Assembly (NCBI RefSeq): GCF_006094275.1
Contig: NZ_CP034412.1
Span: forward strand, 930,001-994,000
DNA from: Glutamicibacter creatinolyticus
GTDB taxonomy: Bacteria; Actinomycetota; Actinomycetes; Actinomycetales; Micrococcaceae
Length of the DNA stretch: 64,000 nt
Direction: 5' to 3'
In this document: piece by piece, positions 17,633 through 26,836 of the stretch
Position numbering within the stretch: position 1 is the stretch's first letter
Layout of the letters: every line of letters begins with the position of its first letter
Made by a program: the position numbers and the translations under genes
Notes under the pieces: model-generated
What the model was told of the DNA's origin: nothing
Seen by the model: only the letters and a program-made list of their open reading frames with translations
Database searches by the model: none

Positions 17633-19174
17633 GTGAACCCAACCCCTGCAGCACTGAAAATCGGCTTCGGCGGCATGTCGATTGAAGCCTCGAACTTCTC
17701 CCCGCACCGTTCGGGATTCGAGGCCTTCAACTTCACCCGCGATGACGCGCTGATGGGCCGGTACAGTTTCCTGCAGCCTGAGCACGAGAACTATGACGCC
17801 GCCCTGGACGCCGCGTTCACCGCCATCCCGCTGGTCCACGCCCGCTCCCTGCCCGGAGGCATGGTTGAGCCCGAAGTCTATGAGACGCTCAAGCGCGATC
17901 TGATCGCCATGATCCACGAGCACGGCCCGTTCGATGGTTTCTTCTTTGACATCCATGGCGCCATGACCGTGCTGGGGCGCCAGGACGCGGAGGCGGACCT
18001 GGCCCGCGCCGTGCGCAGCGCCCTGGATGAGGAAAGCCAGAAGGCCGGTGCACCGCGCTGCCTGGTTTCGGCCACCATGGACCTGCACGGCAACGTCACC
18101 GCCGATCTGGTTGAGCAGTGCGACCTGATCACCTGCTACCGCATGGCTCCGCACGAGGATGAGCAGGAAACGAAGCAGCGCGCCCTGCGCAACCTGGTGG
18201 ATCGGCTGCAATCCGGTGCCGGGGCACCGCACAAGGCGTTCGTGCGGATCCCGGTGCTGCTGCCCGGGGAGAAGACCTCCACCCGGCTGGAACCGGCCAA
18301 GGGCATCTATGCCGCCATCCCGGGCATTGAAGCCCTGGACGGGGTCACCGACGCCTCGATTTGGGTGGGCTACGCCTGGGCCGATGAACCGCGCTGCTAC
18401 GCCACCGTGGTGGTCACCGGTGATGACGCCGAACTGATCGGGCAGCAGGCCACCGAGCTGGGCAAGCGCTACTGGCAGGCCCGCGCGGACTTCAAGTTCG
18501 TGGCCCCGGCCGCCTCCCTGGAGGAATGCCTGGCCGCCGCGCTGGCCGAAGACGCGCCGCGCCCCTACGTGATCTCCGATTCCGGGGACAACCCGACCGC
18601 CGGCGGATCCGGGGACGTGACCTGGACGCTGCGCGAACTGCTGGCCGATGAACGGCTCATCGGGCAGGATTCCCCGCGCGTCGTGGTCGCCTCGGTCTTT
18701 GATGCCCCGGCCGTGGCCGCGTGCTTCGAGGCCGGACTGGGTGCCGAGATCAGCCTGGAGGCCGGGGCGCGGGTGGACCACGTGCATTCCGGTCCCGCAG
18801 AGCTCAGCGGCGTCGTGCACAGCCTCACCGACGGGGATGCCACCAGTGGGCGGGTCGCCGTGGTGCGGGTCGGTGGGGTGCACGCCATCATCACCGAACG
18901 GCGCAAGCCCTACCACACCCGTTCCGACTTCGCCGCCGCCGGGCTGCAGGCCACCGACTTTGACCTAGTCGTGGTCAAGATCGGCTACCTGGAACCGGAA
19001 CTGTTCGACCTGGCTGAAGGATGGATGCTCGCGCTGACCCCCGGCGGCGTGGACCAGGACCTGCTGCGCCTGGGCCACCGAAAGATCGAGCGTCCCATGT
19101 TCCCGTTCGACCAGGACATGGAAGACCCGGACCTTGGCGCCCAGCTGTTCGCAGCCCGCCCGCACGGAGCCTAG
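17633..19174 (+). CDS. M81 family metallopeptidase (MlrC-like)
   Basis: 513 residues of the MlrC family, named after the enzyme that hydrolyses linearised microcystin. Family landmarks are FDIHGAM (zinc-ligand region), TMDLHGNVT (second ligand region), RMAPHEDEQET, and the late DSGDNPTAGGSGDVT motif. No signal peptide is present, so it acts in the cytoplasm, probably on an imported peptide or amide. The start is the GTG at 17633, with AAAGGA 9 nt upstream. It follows the ROK repressor by 51 nt and is 2 nt from the cutC-like gene. This context suggests it processes what the adjacent peptide-type importer brings in. Confidence 0.88.
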   Translation: MNPTPAALKIGFGGMSIEASNFSPHRSGFEAFNFTRDDALMGRYSFLQPEHENYDAALDAAFTAIPLVHARSLPGGMVEPEVYETLKRDLIAMIHEHGPFDGFFFDIHGAMTVLGRQDAEADLARAVRSALDEESQKAGAPRCLVSATMDLHGNVTADLVEQCDLITCYRMAPHEDEQETKQRALRNLVDRLQSGAGAPHKAFVRIPVLLPGEKTSTRLEPAKGIYAAIPGIEALDGVTDASIWVGYAWADEPRCYATVVVTGDDAELIGQQATELGKRYWQARADFKFVAPAASLEECLAAALAEDAPRPYVISDSGDNPTAGGSGDVTWTLRELLADERLIGQDSPRVVVASVFDAPAVAACFEAGLGAEISLEAGARVDHVHSGPAELSGVVHSLTDGDATSGRVAVVRVGGVHAIITERRKPYHTRSDFAAAGLQATDFDLVVVKIGYLEPELFDLAEGWMLALTPGGVDQDLLRLGHRKIERPMFPFDQDMEDPDLGAQLFAARPHGA

Positions 19175-19176
19175 CC

Positions 19177-19905
19177 ATGCCCGTACTGGAAATCGCGGTC
19201 CAGGACGCTGCCGGTGCCCGCATTGCCCGCAGTGAGGGGGCCGAGCGGGTGGAGCTGTGCTCGGCACTGTCCACTGGAGGGCTGACCCCCTCGGTGGGGA
19301 TCCTGCGCACCACCATCGAGGTGGGCCTGCCGGTTCACGTGCTGATCCGTCCCAGGCCCGGCGGATACGTCTACGATGTCACCGAGGTTGAGGCAATGGT
19401 CGCGGACATCGTCTGCAGCATGGAGCTTGGCGCGCAGGGCGTGGTGATCGGAGCACTGGACGGTGCAGAGAGCGCCTTGGACCTGCCGGTGCTCGGCCAG
19501 CTGGCCACCGCCGCACGCAGCGTGAACCCGGATGCCGAAATCACCGTGCACCGCTGTGTGGACGTCTTGCTGGAGCGCGGCATCGAACCGCAGCGGATCA
19601 TCCGGGATCTCGTCGAGCTCGGCGCCACCCGGGTACTGACCTCCGGGGGAGCGACGCGTTCCATCGACGGCGTGGACACGTTGACCCAGCTTCACCAATT
19701 GGCAGAAGGGCGCGTGCAGATCCAGGCTGGCGGGGGAGTACGCATTGGCGACATTCCCAGATTGCGCCATTTGGATGGGGTCCACCTCTCCGCCCGGCAC
19801 AGCGTCAACGGGGGAGCGGCCGGTCCCGGCGGCGGCAGCGGGCACATCGATGCCACCAGCGCTGAGCTGGTGCACCAGGTCCGGGTAGCCCTGGACGCGT
19901 CATAA
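19177..19905 (+). CDS. cutC: CutC family TIM-barrel protein
   Basis: 242 residues of the CutC family: LEIAVQDAAGARIARSEGA at the N-terminus, GAERVELCSALSTGGLTPS, VHVLIRPRPGGYVYD, and the later ERVLTSGG-like RVLTSGGATRSIDG and QIQAGGGVR. The family was first linked to copper tolerance, but its fold is a TIM barrel with an enzyme-like pocket and its reaction is unsettled. The ATG at 19177 comes 2 nt after the stop of the M81 gene, with GGAG at 19166-19169. Its position in a sugar/peptide uptake locus argues for a catabolic role here and not copper handling (inference). Confidence 0.88.
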   Translation: MPVLEIAVQDAAGARIARSEGAERVELCSALSTGGLTPSVGILRTTIEVGLPVHVLIRPRPGGYVYDVTEVEAMVADIVCSMELGAQGVVIGALDGAESALDLPVLGQLATAARSVNPDAEITVHRCVDVLLERGIEPQRIIRDLVELGATRVLTSGGATRSIDGVDTLTQLHQLAEGRVQIQAGGGVRIGDIPRLRHLDGVHLSARHSVNGGAAGPGGGSGHIDATSAELVHQVRVALDAS

Positions 19906-20269
19906 AGTCCTGCCCCAATGTTCCGCACGCGGACCTAGCCTGGGCGCTTGGGCAGCGCTGCTGACCGAAGGAGCGCCAGAGCGCCAGCTCCGCTTCGCGC
20001 TGGCGTGCCGTGAACGTTTTCGGCCTGGTTCGTGGCTGTGCAGCCCGGTATTCACCGGTGGGATGGTCTTTCCCTGGTGAATACCGGGTTTTGCGCTTTT
20101 CCAAGGAGTCATCCTCGTGGGGGAGCCGTGACCGTGCAGGGGCGCCGCGGCAACGAGGTCTGTCTAACTTGTGTGTATCAAAAACACTCCACGTCATGCT
20201 GCTACCTTTTTGTCCACAAGATCGGGTAACGTCTCGTGTGTCACTAGCCCCCAAGAAAGTGAGAGAAAC
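19906..20269. other. Intergenic region with hairpins, no gene seen
   Basis: This 364-base gap holds a hairpin with arms CGCCAGC/GCTGGCG near 19981-20003 and a strong terminator-like hairpin at 20044-20092. The remainder should carry the promoter of the DUF4282 gene. No reading frame in it resembles a protein family. Confidence 0.5.
20044..20092 (+). terminator. Intrinsic terminator-like hairpin downstream of cutC
   Basis: A perfect 13-bp stem (arm CCCGGTATTCACC at 20044-20056, complement at 20076-20088) is followed directly by TTTT. It lies about 140 nt after the cutC stop and probably ends the repressor-M81-cutC transcript. Confidence 0.75.
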
Positions 20270-20689
20270 ATGAAGGCGCTTTTCGATCTCGACTTCCGCC
20301 GCTTCGTCACCCCGACCATCATCAAGATCGTCTACATCCTGATCATGGTGATGCTGGGTATCGGTTACCTCGTGGCCGTGTTCACCAGCTTCCAGGCCAG
20401 CACCGGCTTCGGCATCTTCACGCTGTTGATCCTCGGACCGCTCTTCGTCCTGCTCTACCTGGTCCTGGCCCGCGCCAGCCTTGAATCGCTGCTGGCCGCG
20501 ATTCGCACCGCGGAGAACACCGCGGAACTGGTGCGTCTGGCTGGCGGCCACGCCCCGGGCACTGATCCGCAGTTCCCGGCCGGGCCGCAGTCCCCGGCGG
20601 GCCCGTCGGCTCCGACCAACCCGCAGATGCCGAACACGCCCCAGCCCGGAAGCGGACCGGCAGCCCCGACCAACCCGTACCAGCAGTAG
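20270..20689 (+). CDS. DUF4282 domain membrane protein with proline-rich tail
   Basis: 139 residues. The N-terminal half is a DUF4282 domain: LFDLDFRRFVTPTIIKIVYI leads into two membrane helices (IMVMLGIGYLVAVFTSF and FTLLILGPLFVLLYLVLAR), and RASLESLLAAIRTAENTAEL follows. The C-terminal 45 residues are a Pro/Gly/Ala-rich cytoplasmic tail (GPQSPAGPSAPTNPQMP). The start at 20270 sits after GAGAGAAAC. The function of the family is unknown. The gene stands alone, with a strong terminator behind it. Confidence 0.8.
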   Translation: MKALFDLDFRRFVTPTIIKIVYILIMVMLGIGYLVAVFTSFQASTGFGIFTLLILGPLFVLLYLVLARASLESLLAAIRTAENTAELVRLAGGHAPGTDPQFPAGPQSPAGPSAPTNPQMPNTPQPGSGPAAPTNPYQQ

Positions 20690-20714
20690 GTCCTGGACCT
20701 TCAGCCGGAACTGC

Positions 20715-20762
20715 AACTGCCCTGCGGCAACTGGAGAACCAGTTGCCGCAGGGCAGTTTTGT
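20715..20762 (+). terminator. Strong intrinsic terminator
   Basis: A perfect 20-bp stem (20715-20734 with 20739-20758) closes an AGAA tetraloop and ends in TTTT. It lies 26 nt after the DUF4282 stop and 27 nt from the end of the convergent universal stress protein gene, so it may serve both strands. Confidence 0.9.
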
Positions 20763-20788
20763 GTTGGGGCGGTGAATCGGTGCCTTGG

Positions 20789-21190
20789 CTACCAGGCGTA
20801 CTCGGCCTTCAGGGAGAGCACCGGGCATTCGGCCTGCAACAGGATCCGCTGCGCGGTGCTTCCCATGATGTACTTGCCCACGGGCGAGCGCTTGCGCATG
20901 CCGATGACAATGAGTTCGGCCCGCTGGGCACGGGCCACGCCCAGGATCTTGTCCGCCGGGTCGGAGCCCACCGGCGAGCGCTCGATCCAGAAGTCCACTC
21001 CCGACGCGGCGAGGCGTTCTTCCAGCTCATGATGCTGCTTGGCATCAATCAGCCGGTTGTCGATGGGGGTATCACCCTTGGACGCGTTGACGACGGTGAG
21101 CCGGCTTTGGGAACGCTCGGCTTCGAGGATGGCCCGCTGCAGTGCCGCCTCTCCTTCCGGGGAAGGGATGTATCCGACCACGATGCTCAT
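20789..21190 (-). CDS. Universal stress protein (UspA family)
   Basis: 133 residues, a single Usp domain. It has the N-terminal strand [17 protein letters not shown], the mid segment ADKILGVARAQRAELIVIGM and the ATP-binding pattern G-x2-G-x9-G-S/T. The last is only partly kept, as GMRKRSPVGKYIMGST. The ATG at 21190 overlaps the stop of tctA by 4 nt, so it is translated as the last gene of the tricarboxylate transporter operon. Universal stress proteins coupled to transporters may adjust transport to energy state. That role here is inference. Confidence 0.88.
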   Translation of the reverse strand: MSIVVGYIPSPEGEAALQRAILEAERSQSRLTVVNASKGDTPIDNRLIDAKQHHELEERLAASGVDFWIERSPVGSDPADKILGVARAQRAELIVIGMRKRSPVGKYIMGSTAQRILLQAECPVLSLKAEYAW

Positions 21191-22824
21191 GAGTGATCCT
21201 TCCTGGTATCTTCCCCATGCGGCCGGCTCTGTTCGGCCACATGGCTTCCGCCCTTCAGGTGCTGGTGGTCCAGGGGCGAGAGCTCATCCTCGGTGAGGTT
21301 GCCGCCCCCGGCCAGCCCTTGGGCCAGTTCGGAGGAGCCGCCGCGGGAACGGCGGATTGCCATGAAGATGACCGGCAGGAGCAACAGGATGGCAATGATG
21401 ATGTAGATCGCCACCGCCACCGGCTCGCTCCACAGCCCGGAAACTTCACCGGCACTGAGCTGGAAGGTTTTGCGCAGTTGTTCCTCGGCCATCGGCCCGA
21501 TGATGACACCTAGGATCAGCGGCAACACCGGCAGTCCGAAGCGGCGCAGTGCGAAGCCGAGCAGCCCGATGACCAACAGCAGCCACAGGTCCGCGGTCTG
21601 CATGTTTACCGAGAACGCGCCCAGCGTGGCGAAGAACAGGATCCCGGCATACAGGTAGGGGCGGGGGATCTGCAGCAGCTTCGCCCAAACCGGGGCCAGC
21701 GGCAGGTTGATCAGCACCAACAGGGTGTTGCCGATGAACAGGCTCGCAATCAGCGCCCACACCAGTGCCGGCTCATTTTCAAACAGCAGCGGACCGGGCT
21801 GGATGCCCTTCATGACCAGGAAGGCGAGCATGACCGCGGCGGTGGCGTTGGTCGGCAGGCCCAGGGCGAGCATCGGGGTGAGGGTGCCGGCAGCCGAGGC
21901 ATTGTTCGCCGCCTCCGGGCCCGCCACGCCCTCGATGGCGCCGTGGCCAAACTCCTCGGGGTGCTTGGACAGCTTTTTCTCGGTCACGTAGGACAGGAAG
22001 GTTGGCACCTCGGCGCCGCCGGCGGGCAGGGCGCCAAAGGGGAAGCCGTACGCGGTGCCGCGCAGCCACGGCTTCCAGGACCGCTTCCAGTCTTCCTTGC
22101 CCATCCACGGGGCGCCGACCGGAATGGTGCGGGTGGGGGTGCGGCGCAGGTGCGCGGCAATCCACAGGGCCTCGCCAATCGCGAAGATCGCGACGGCCAC
22201 CACCACAATGTCCAACCCGTCCACCAGCGGCGCGAAGCCGAAGGTGAGCCTGCTCTGCCCGGAGACCGGGTCCATGCCCACCAAACCGATGGCCAGGCCG
22301 AGGCCCAGGGAGGCAAAACCTCGGATCTTGGAGGAACCCAGGACCGCGGTCACGGTAATCAGTGCCAGCACCATGATCGCGAAGTAGCTGGGGGCGCCCA
22401 GGCTCACCGCGAACTTCACCACGAAGGGGGCCACCGTCACCAGCAGGGCGGTGCCGATGGTTCCGGCCACGAAGGAGCCGATGGCTGCGGTGGCCAGCGC
22501 CTGGGCGGCACGGCCGGCCTTGGCCATCTTGTGCCCCTCGATGGCGGTGATCACCGTTGCGGATTCACCGGGGGTGTTGAGCAGGATGGAGGTGGTTGAA
22601 CCGCCGTACATGCCGCCGTAGTAGATGCCGGCGAACATGATCAGCGCACTGGAGGTCTCCATCCCGTAGGTGACCGGCAGCAGCAGCGCCACCGCCATGG
22701 CCGGACCGATGCCCGGAAGTACACCGACCGCGGTGCCCAGGATGACCCCGGCGAACGCGAACAGCAGGTTGATGGGGGTCAGGGCGGCGGCGAAGCCGTC
22801 CATCAGGAGGCTGAGCGTATCCAC
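21187..22824 (-). CDS. tctA: Tripartite tricarboxylate transporter, large permease TctA
   Basis: 545 residues with about 11-12 membrane helices. The TctA signature is present near the N-terminus: [21 protein letters not shown] and [21 protein letters not shown] second conserved block further on includes [22 protein letters not shown] and [15 protein letters not shown]. It forms the channel for TctC-bound carboxylates, driven by an ion gradient. The start is a GTG that abuts the tctB stop with no gap. A charged C-terminal tail of about 50 residues extends past the last helix. Confidence 0.96.
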   Translation of the reverse strand: MDTLSLLMDGFAAALTPINLLFAFAGVILGTAVGVLPGIGPAMAVALLLPVTYGMETSSALIMFAGIYYGGMYGGSTTSILLNTPGESATVITAIEGHKMAKAGRAAQALATAAIGSFVAGTIGTALLVTVAPFVVKFAVSLGAPSYFAIMVLALITVTAVLGSSKIRGFASLGLGLAIGLVGMDPVSGQSRLTFGFAPLVDGLDIVVVAVAIFAIGEALWIAAHLRRTPTRTIPVGAPWMGKEDWKRSWKPWLRGTAYGFPFGALPAGGAEVPTFLSYVTEKKLSKHPEEFGHGAIEGVAGPEAANNASAAGTLTPMLALGLPTNATAAVMLAFLVMKGIQPGPLLFENEPALVWALIASLFIGNTLLVLINLPLAPVWAKLLQIPRPYLYAGILFFATLGAFSVNMQTADLWLLLVIGLLGFALRRFGLPVLPLILGVIIGPMAEEQLRKTFQLSAGEVSGLWSEPVAVAIYIIIAILLLLPVIFMAIRRSRGGSSELAQGLAGGGNLTEDELSPLDHQHLKGGSHVAEQSRPHGEDTRKDHS

Positions 22825-23328
22825 CTACAACACCCCCGACAGGATCCCGGCCGGCAGCTTGATGCCCAGACCGAGGTAGAAACCATAGAAGGAACCCAGC
22901 GCCATGACCAGGGAGATGACCAGGGTCAGGACATAGCGTCGGGCACCCAGGCACAGAGCCGAACCGAAGAACAGCAGCGTGCCGGAGATGACCCAGCCGG
23001 CCCAGTTGATCAGCAGGATGTTCACCACGAACACTCCGATCAGCGGCAGCAGGGTTTTCCAGTCCGAGGGCTGGCTCAGGTCCACGTCTTCGCCTTCCTC
23101 GCCCTGGGCGAGGTTGCCGCGCCATACGGTGATGGCCAGCGCCACGGCGGAGAGGACCAGAATCACCGAGACCACGTAGGGCAGGGCCTTGGGCCCGACC
23201 ACGTCGGCCTGGGAGTACGTCACATGAAGCTGCGACGCGTCAACGAACACCAGGATTCCCACCAAGAGAAGAAACGCGGCGAACAGCAGTTCGACGCGCT
23301 TCTTCCTGGTTGTGGCTACTTCGCTCAC
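22825..23328 (-). CDS. tctB: Tripartite tricarboxylate transporter, small permease TctB
   Basis: 167 residues with four membrane helices (LLFAAFLLLVGILVFVDAS, ALPYVVSVILVLSAVALAI, LLPLIGVFVVNILLINWAG, YVLTLVISLVMALGSFYGFY) and the G-P-x-x-x-P-Y motif VVGPKALPYVV typical of TctB. An acidic cytoplasmic loop (GEEGEDVDLSQPSD) separates helices two and three. It overlaps tctC by 4 nt and abuts tctA. It is the usual small membrane partner of TctA. Confidence 0.93.
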   Translation of the reverse strand: MSEVATTRKKRVELLFAAFLLLVGILVFVDASQLHVTYSQADVVGPKALPYVVSVILVLSAVALAITVWRGNLAQGEEGEDVDLSQPSDWKTLLPLIGVFVVNILLINWAGWVISGTLLFFGSALCLGARRYVLTLVISLVMALGSFYGFYLGLGIKLPAGILSGVL

Positions 23329-24338
23329 GCCAGCCCCAGGGCCTTGAGCACGTTGGCCACGCGCTCATCCTGTTCGCTCAGGAAGCTGGAGAAGTCCTCA
23401 CCGGTCATGAACGCATCGCTCCAGCCGTTGGTCTCCAGTGCTTCCTTCCACTGCTCGGAGTCGTGCATCTTGGTGACGACGCCAATCCACTTCTGCTTGT
23501 CGGCGTCCGAGATCTCCGGCGGGGCGACAATGCCGCGCCAGTTGGAGAAGACCAGGTCGATGCCGGACTCCTTGAGTGTCGGGGCATCCACGCCCTCCAG
23601 GCGCTCTTCGCCGCTGGTGGCCAGGACGCGCACCGAGCCCTCTTCGATCTGCTGCATGTATTCACCGGCACCGGAGGCGGCGAACGCCAGCTTGTTGCCC
23701 AGGATGGCCGGCAGCAGATCCCCGCCGCCGTCGTAGGAAACGAAGTTCACCTTCTTCGGGTCAATGCCCACGGCCTGGGCCAGCTGCATCGGCAGCAGGT
23801 GGTCCGGGCCGCCCGGCGAGGAGCCGCCGCCGACCGAAAGCTTGCCCGGATCCTTCTTCCAGGCCTGAACCAAATCGTCGATGGTCTTGTACGGGGAGTC
23901 CTTGGAGACCATGATCGCTCCCGGCTCCTCGATGAGCTTGGCAATCGGGGTGGTTTCGGTCAGCTTCGCATCGGATTCGTTGGTGTAGCTGGCGCCCACC
24001 ACGCCCAGACCCATCAGCATTGACAGGTCCCCGGTGCCCTTTTCATTGACCAGGCGGGCCAGCCCCACGGTGCCCCCGGCACCGGCCAGATTGAAGACCT
24101 CGGGGTTCGAAGCAATGTCCGCCTCATCCATGACCTTGGCGGCCACGCGGGCGGTGGTGTCATAACCGCCGCCGGCGGTGTTGGGAACCATGATGCGCAG
24201 TCCGGCCACCGGGCCACTGTCCGCCGACTGGCCTTCGGACGAGTTCTCGGAGGTGACACCGCAGCCGGTGGCGGTCAGTGCCAGTGCCGCGGCGGCGGCA
24301 ACAGTGGCCACCTTGCGCAGGGATCTGAAAGTTCTCAT
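23325..24338 (-). CDS. tctC: Tripartite tricarboxylate transporter, binding protein TctC
   Basis: 337 residues with a lipoprotein signal peptide ending in the lipobox TATGC (Cys26). The mature part is a Bug/TctC receptor. It opens with LRIMVPNTAGGGYDTTARV, then has MVSKDSPYKTIDDLVQAWK, a GGSSPGGPDHLLPMQLAQ segment and a VNFVSYDGGGDLLPAILG segment. These receptors bind di- or tricarboxylates; which one cannot be told. It is the first gene of tctC-tctB-tctA-usp and diverges from the CitA/CitB-type two-component genes that probably induce it. Confidence 0.93.
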   Translation of the reverse strand: MRTFRSLRKVATVAAAAALALTATGCGVTSENSSEGQSADSGPVAGLRIMVPNTAGGGYDTTARVAAKVMDEADIASNPEVFNLAGAGGTVGLARLVNEKGTGDLSMLMGLGVVGASYTNESDAKLTETTPIAKLIEEPGAIMVSKDSPYKTIDDLVQAWKKDPGKLSVGGGSSPGGPDHLLPMQLAQAVGIDPKKVNFVSYDGGGDLLPAILGNKLAFAASGAGEYMQQIEEGSVRVLATSGEERLEGVDAPTLKESGIDLVFSNWRGIVAPPEISDADKQKWIGVVTKMHDSEQWKEALETNGWSDAFMTGEDFSSFLSEQDERVANVLKALGLA

Positions 24339-24541
24339 CGGGATCGTGCCTCACTACCTTCATTGTTGGGCGAGTGCTTTAGACACTATGGCCCGCGGTG
24401 CCGCGCGTCACGTTTGCGTAAGCAGAGTAGATATTGTTCATTGTGTAACCAAAAAATGTGATCCCGCTCTCGCGTCGCTTCGGTACGCTAAAGGGTGGAG
24501 AACGCCGCAACATCAATGGCGGCAAGAGGAGAACGGGACAC
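24339..24541. promoter_or_regulatory. Divergent control region between tctC and the sensor kinase
   Basis: This 203-base region separates tctC from the sensor kinase start. An AT-rich stretch at about 24430-24462 (around TTGTTCATTGTGTAACC) is the least GC-rich part and is a plausible site for the response regulator. No perfect repeat was found, so the operator is only a suggestion. Confidence 0.35.
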
Positions 24542-26149
24542 ATGAAAACGGCCCATGCCGCGAGGGGACGAAAGCCCGGTCGGCAACTGACTTTGGCCGG
24601 GCAGTACCTGATCATGCAGCTGTTGATCATTGGGGTCGTTCTCACCGGGGTCATCGCCGTATCGGTGAATCAGGCGACCAACAATTTTGAGAAGTCCGAA
24701 ACCCGCAGAAGCCTGTCCGCGGCTGAATCCCTGGCTTCCAATCCCCTGCTGCGCGCGCTCCTGCCCGATGCGGCCCCGGAGATGGGTTCGGCCCTGCCTG
24801 CCATGGCCGAGTCCGCGCGCAGCATTTCGGGCCTGGATTTCGTGGCCATCGCCGACGCTGCGGGCACGATCATCACCTCCAGCTACCCCGATGAAGTCAA
24901 CTCCTCCATCCTCACCCCGGACAGCACCGTGACCCAGGGCCGCGCATGGCGCGGAGAACGCGTCCATGACGGGAAGCATGAACTGATCGCCCACATCCCG
25001 GTGCTGAACGAGGAGGGAAAGCTGATCGGGATCGTGGGGGCCGGGCAAAGCTACCCCAATACCGCCGAGCTGCTCCGGGAGATCGCGCCCAGCGTGCTGT
25101 TCACCCTGCTGGTGTGCATCCTGCTCGGAGCCGGAGGCTCAGTCCTGCTGGCCCGAAAGGTCAAGCACCAGACCAGGGGAATGGAACCGCGGGACATCAC
25201 CAAGCTCTTTGAACATCGCGAGGCGCTGCTGCATGGGGTGAAGGAGGGCGTGATCTCGGTTTCCCCCAACCACCGGATCACCCTGGCCAACGATGTGGCC
25301 ATTGAACTGCTGCGCCTGCCTGAAGACTGTGTGGGGCGCACATTGGAGGAGCTGAACGTCGCCCCGCAGGTGACCCGTGCCCTTCTCACCCAGCAGGAGG
25401 AAGCCGACCGCCAGTTCCTGATCGGGGAGCGGGTTCTGGTCTTCAACCGCATGCCCATCAGCCGCGGGGAACGGGATCTGGGGTCGGTGACCACGTTCCG
25501 CGACCGCACGGAGCTAAGCCGCCTGGAACAGGAACTGGGAAACACCAAGGCCACCAGCGACATGTTGCGCGCCCAAACCCATGAGTTCGCGAACCAGCTG
25601 CATGCGATTTCCGGACTCATCAAACTCGAAGAATATGGGGAAGTGGAGCGCTTCATTGAAGGGGTCAGCCTCAGCCGCAGCCAGTTGTTCGACAGCGTGT
25701 CGACCTCGATTGAGGATCCCACGGTGGCAGCTCTGCTGATCGCCAAGGCCAGCGTCGCCTCGGAACGCGGCATCCAGCTGGAACTGAACGAGGAATCCCG
25801 CCTCAGCCGGTGCGAAGAAGCACTGGCCCGCGACCTGACCACGGTGGTTGGCAACTTGACGGATAATGCAATAGAGGCCCTGACCCAGATTCGTGACGCG
25901 CACATCCAGATCACCATCAAAGACACGGATTCCCAAATAGCCATCACCGTCGCGGATAACGGCCCCGGAATTGACGACGGGGTCATTGAGGAAATCTTCG
26001 CCCAGGGGTTCTCGACCAAGGACCACCACGCAGCGGGAGGGCGCGGTTTTGGCTTGGCGCTGGCCCGCCTGGTCTGCCAGCGCCACGGCGGGCACGTGAT
26101 GGCCAGGAACGACAACGGTGCGCTCTTCACCGCCACACTCGCAAAGTAA
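24542..26149 (+). CDS. CitA/DcuS-type sensor histidine kinase
   Basis: 535 residues: a first membrane helix (IMQLLIIGVVLTGVIAVSV), an extracellular PDC/CitAP-type sensor domain (residues about 60-190, with IADAAGTIITSSYPDE), a second helix (VLFTLLVCILLGAGGSVLLA), a cytoplasmic PAS domain (EGVISVSPNHRITLAND), and the kinase core. The phosphoacceptor is the family-specific THEFANQLHAISGLI. The ATP-binding boxes are NLTDNAIEAL, DNGPGIDD and GRGFGLAL. Such kinases sense external carboxylates. The ATG at 24542 has AGAGGA about 11 nt upstream. It is 15 nt from its response regulator gene and divergent from tctCBA. Confidence 0.92.
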   Translation: MKTAHAARGRKPGRQLTLAGQYLIMQLLIIGVVLTGVIAVSVNQATNNFEKSETRRSLSAAESLASNPLLRALLPDAAPEMGSALPAMAESARSISGLDFVAIADAAGTIITSSYPDEVNSSILTPDSTVTQGRAWRGERVHDGKHELIAHIPVLNEEGKLIGIVGAGQSYPNTAELLREIAPSVLFTLLVCILLGAGGSVLLARKVKHQTRGMEPRDITKLFEHREALLHGVKEGVISVSPNHRITLANDVAIELLRLPEDCVGRTLEELNVAPQVTRALLTQQEEADRQFLIGERVLVFNRMPISRGERDLGSVTTFRDRTELSRLEQELGNTKATSDMLRAQTHEFANQLHAISGLIKLEEYGEVERFIEGVSLSRSQLFDSVSTSIEDPTVAALLIAKASVASERGIQLELNEESRLSRCEEALARDLTTVVGNLTDNAIEALTQIRDAHIQITIKDTDSQIAITVADNGPGIDDGVIEEIFAQGFSTKDHHAAGGRGFGLALARLVCQRHGGHVMARNDNGALFTATLAK

Positions 26150-26164
26150 AGGACAGCACGCCAG

Positions 26165-26836
26165 ATGATCAAGGTACTGGTGATCGACGACGATTTCATG
26201 GTCGCCAAGGTTCACTCCGGCTTCGTGAACAGCATCGACGGGTTCGCCGTGGTGGGGGTGGCGCATAACGGGGCCGAGGCCGTCAAGGCCGTCGAATCAC
26301 TGAACCCGGCACTGGTGCTACTGGACATCCACCTGCCGGACATCAATGGGCTGGATCTGCTGCAGCAGCTGCGAACGATCAAACCCGACCTGGACGTACT
26401 GGTCATCAGCGCCGCCCGGGAAATGGACACGGTCCGCAGGGCGTTGCGCGGGGGAATCGTGCACTACTTGATGAAGCCATTCTCCCGGGACGATCTCAAT
26501 GAACGACTTGAGCATTACCGAAGCTCCTACGCGCCCCTGCAAACCTCGGACCAGCAGCTGCAGCAGGAGGACGTCAATCGGCTCTTCGGATTGGGAAAGG
26601 GGCAGGAACACCGGCCACTGCCCAAGGGCTGCAGCATCGAAACGCTGGAGCTCGTGGAGAAGATCCTCAAGCAGGCGCCGCAGCCGATCTCAGCCACCGA
26701 AACAGCAGAACAACTCGGCATTTCCCGAGTCAGCGCTCGCCGGTACCTGGAGTATTTGGCGGAGGAAGGGCTGGTGCAGGTGAACCTGAAGTACGGGGGA
26801 GTGGGCCGCCCGGAACGACGATACGCGTCTGTCTGA
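26165..26836 (+). CDS. CitB/DcuR-type response regulator
   Basis: 223 residues. The receiver domain (residues 1-120) has the acidic pair in VIDDD, the phosphorylation site Asp54 in LLDIHLPDING, and the switch Lys in YLMKPFS. The C-terminal domain has a helix-turn-helix (ISATETAEQLGISRVSARRYLEYL) of the CitB/DcuR/MalR group, with the closing GRPERRY. It is encoded 15 nt after the sensor kinase and probably activates the divergent tctCBA operon when carboxylates are present. Confidence 0.92.
   Translation: MIKVLVIDDDFMVAKVHSGFVNSIDGFAVVGVAHNGAEAVKAVESLNPALVLLDIHLPDINGLDLLQQLRTIKPDLDVLVISAAREMDTVRRALRGGIVHYLMKPFSRDDLNERLEHYRSSYAPLQTSDQQLQQEDVNRLFGLGKGQEHRPLPKGCSIETLELVEKILKQAPQPISATETAEQLGISRVSARRYLEYLAEEGLVQVNLKYGGVGRPERRYASV

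Noticed and set aside
17564-18916. Minus-strand open frame opposite the M81 peptidase gene
   Set aside because: The plus-strand M81 gene has family motifs and a good start. The reverse frame is His/Gly-rich with no recognisable domain.
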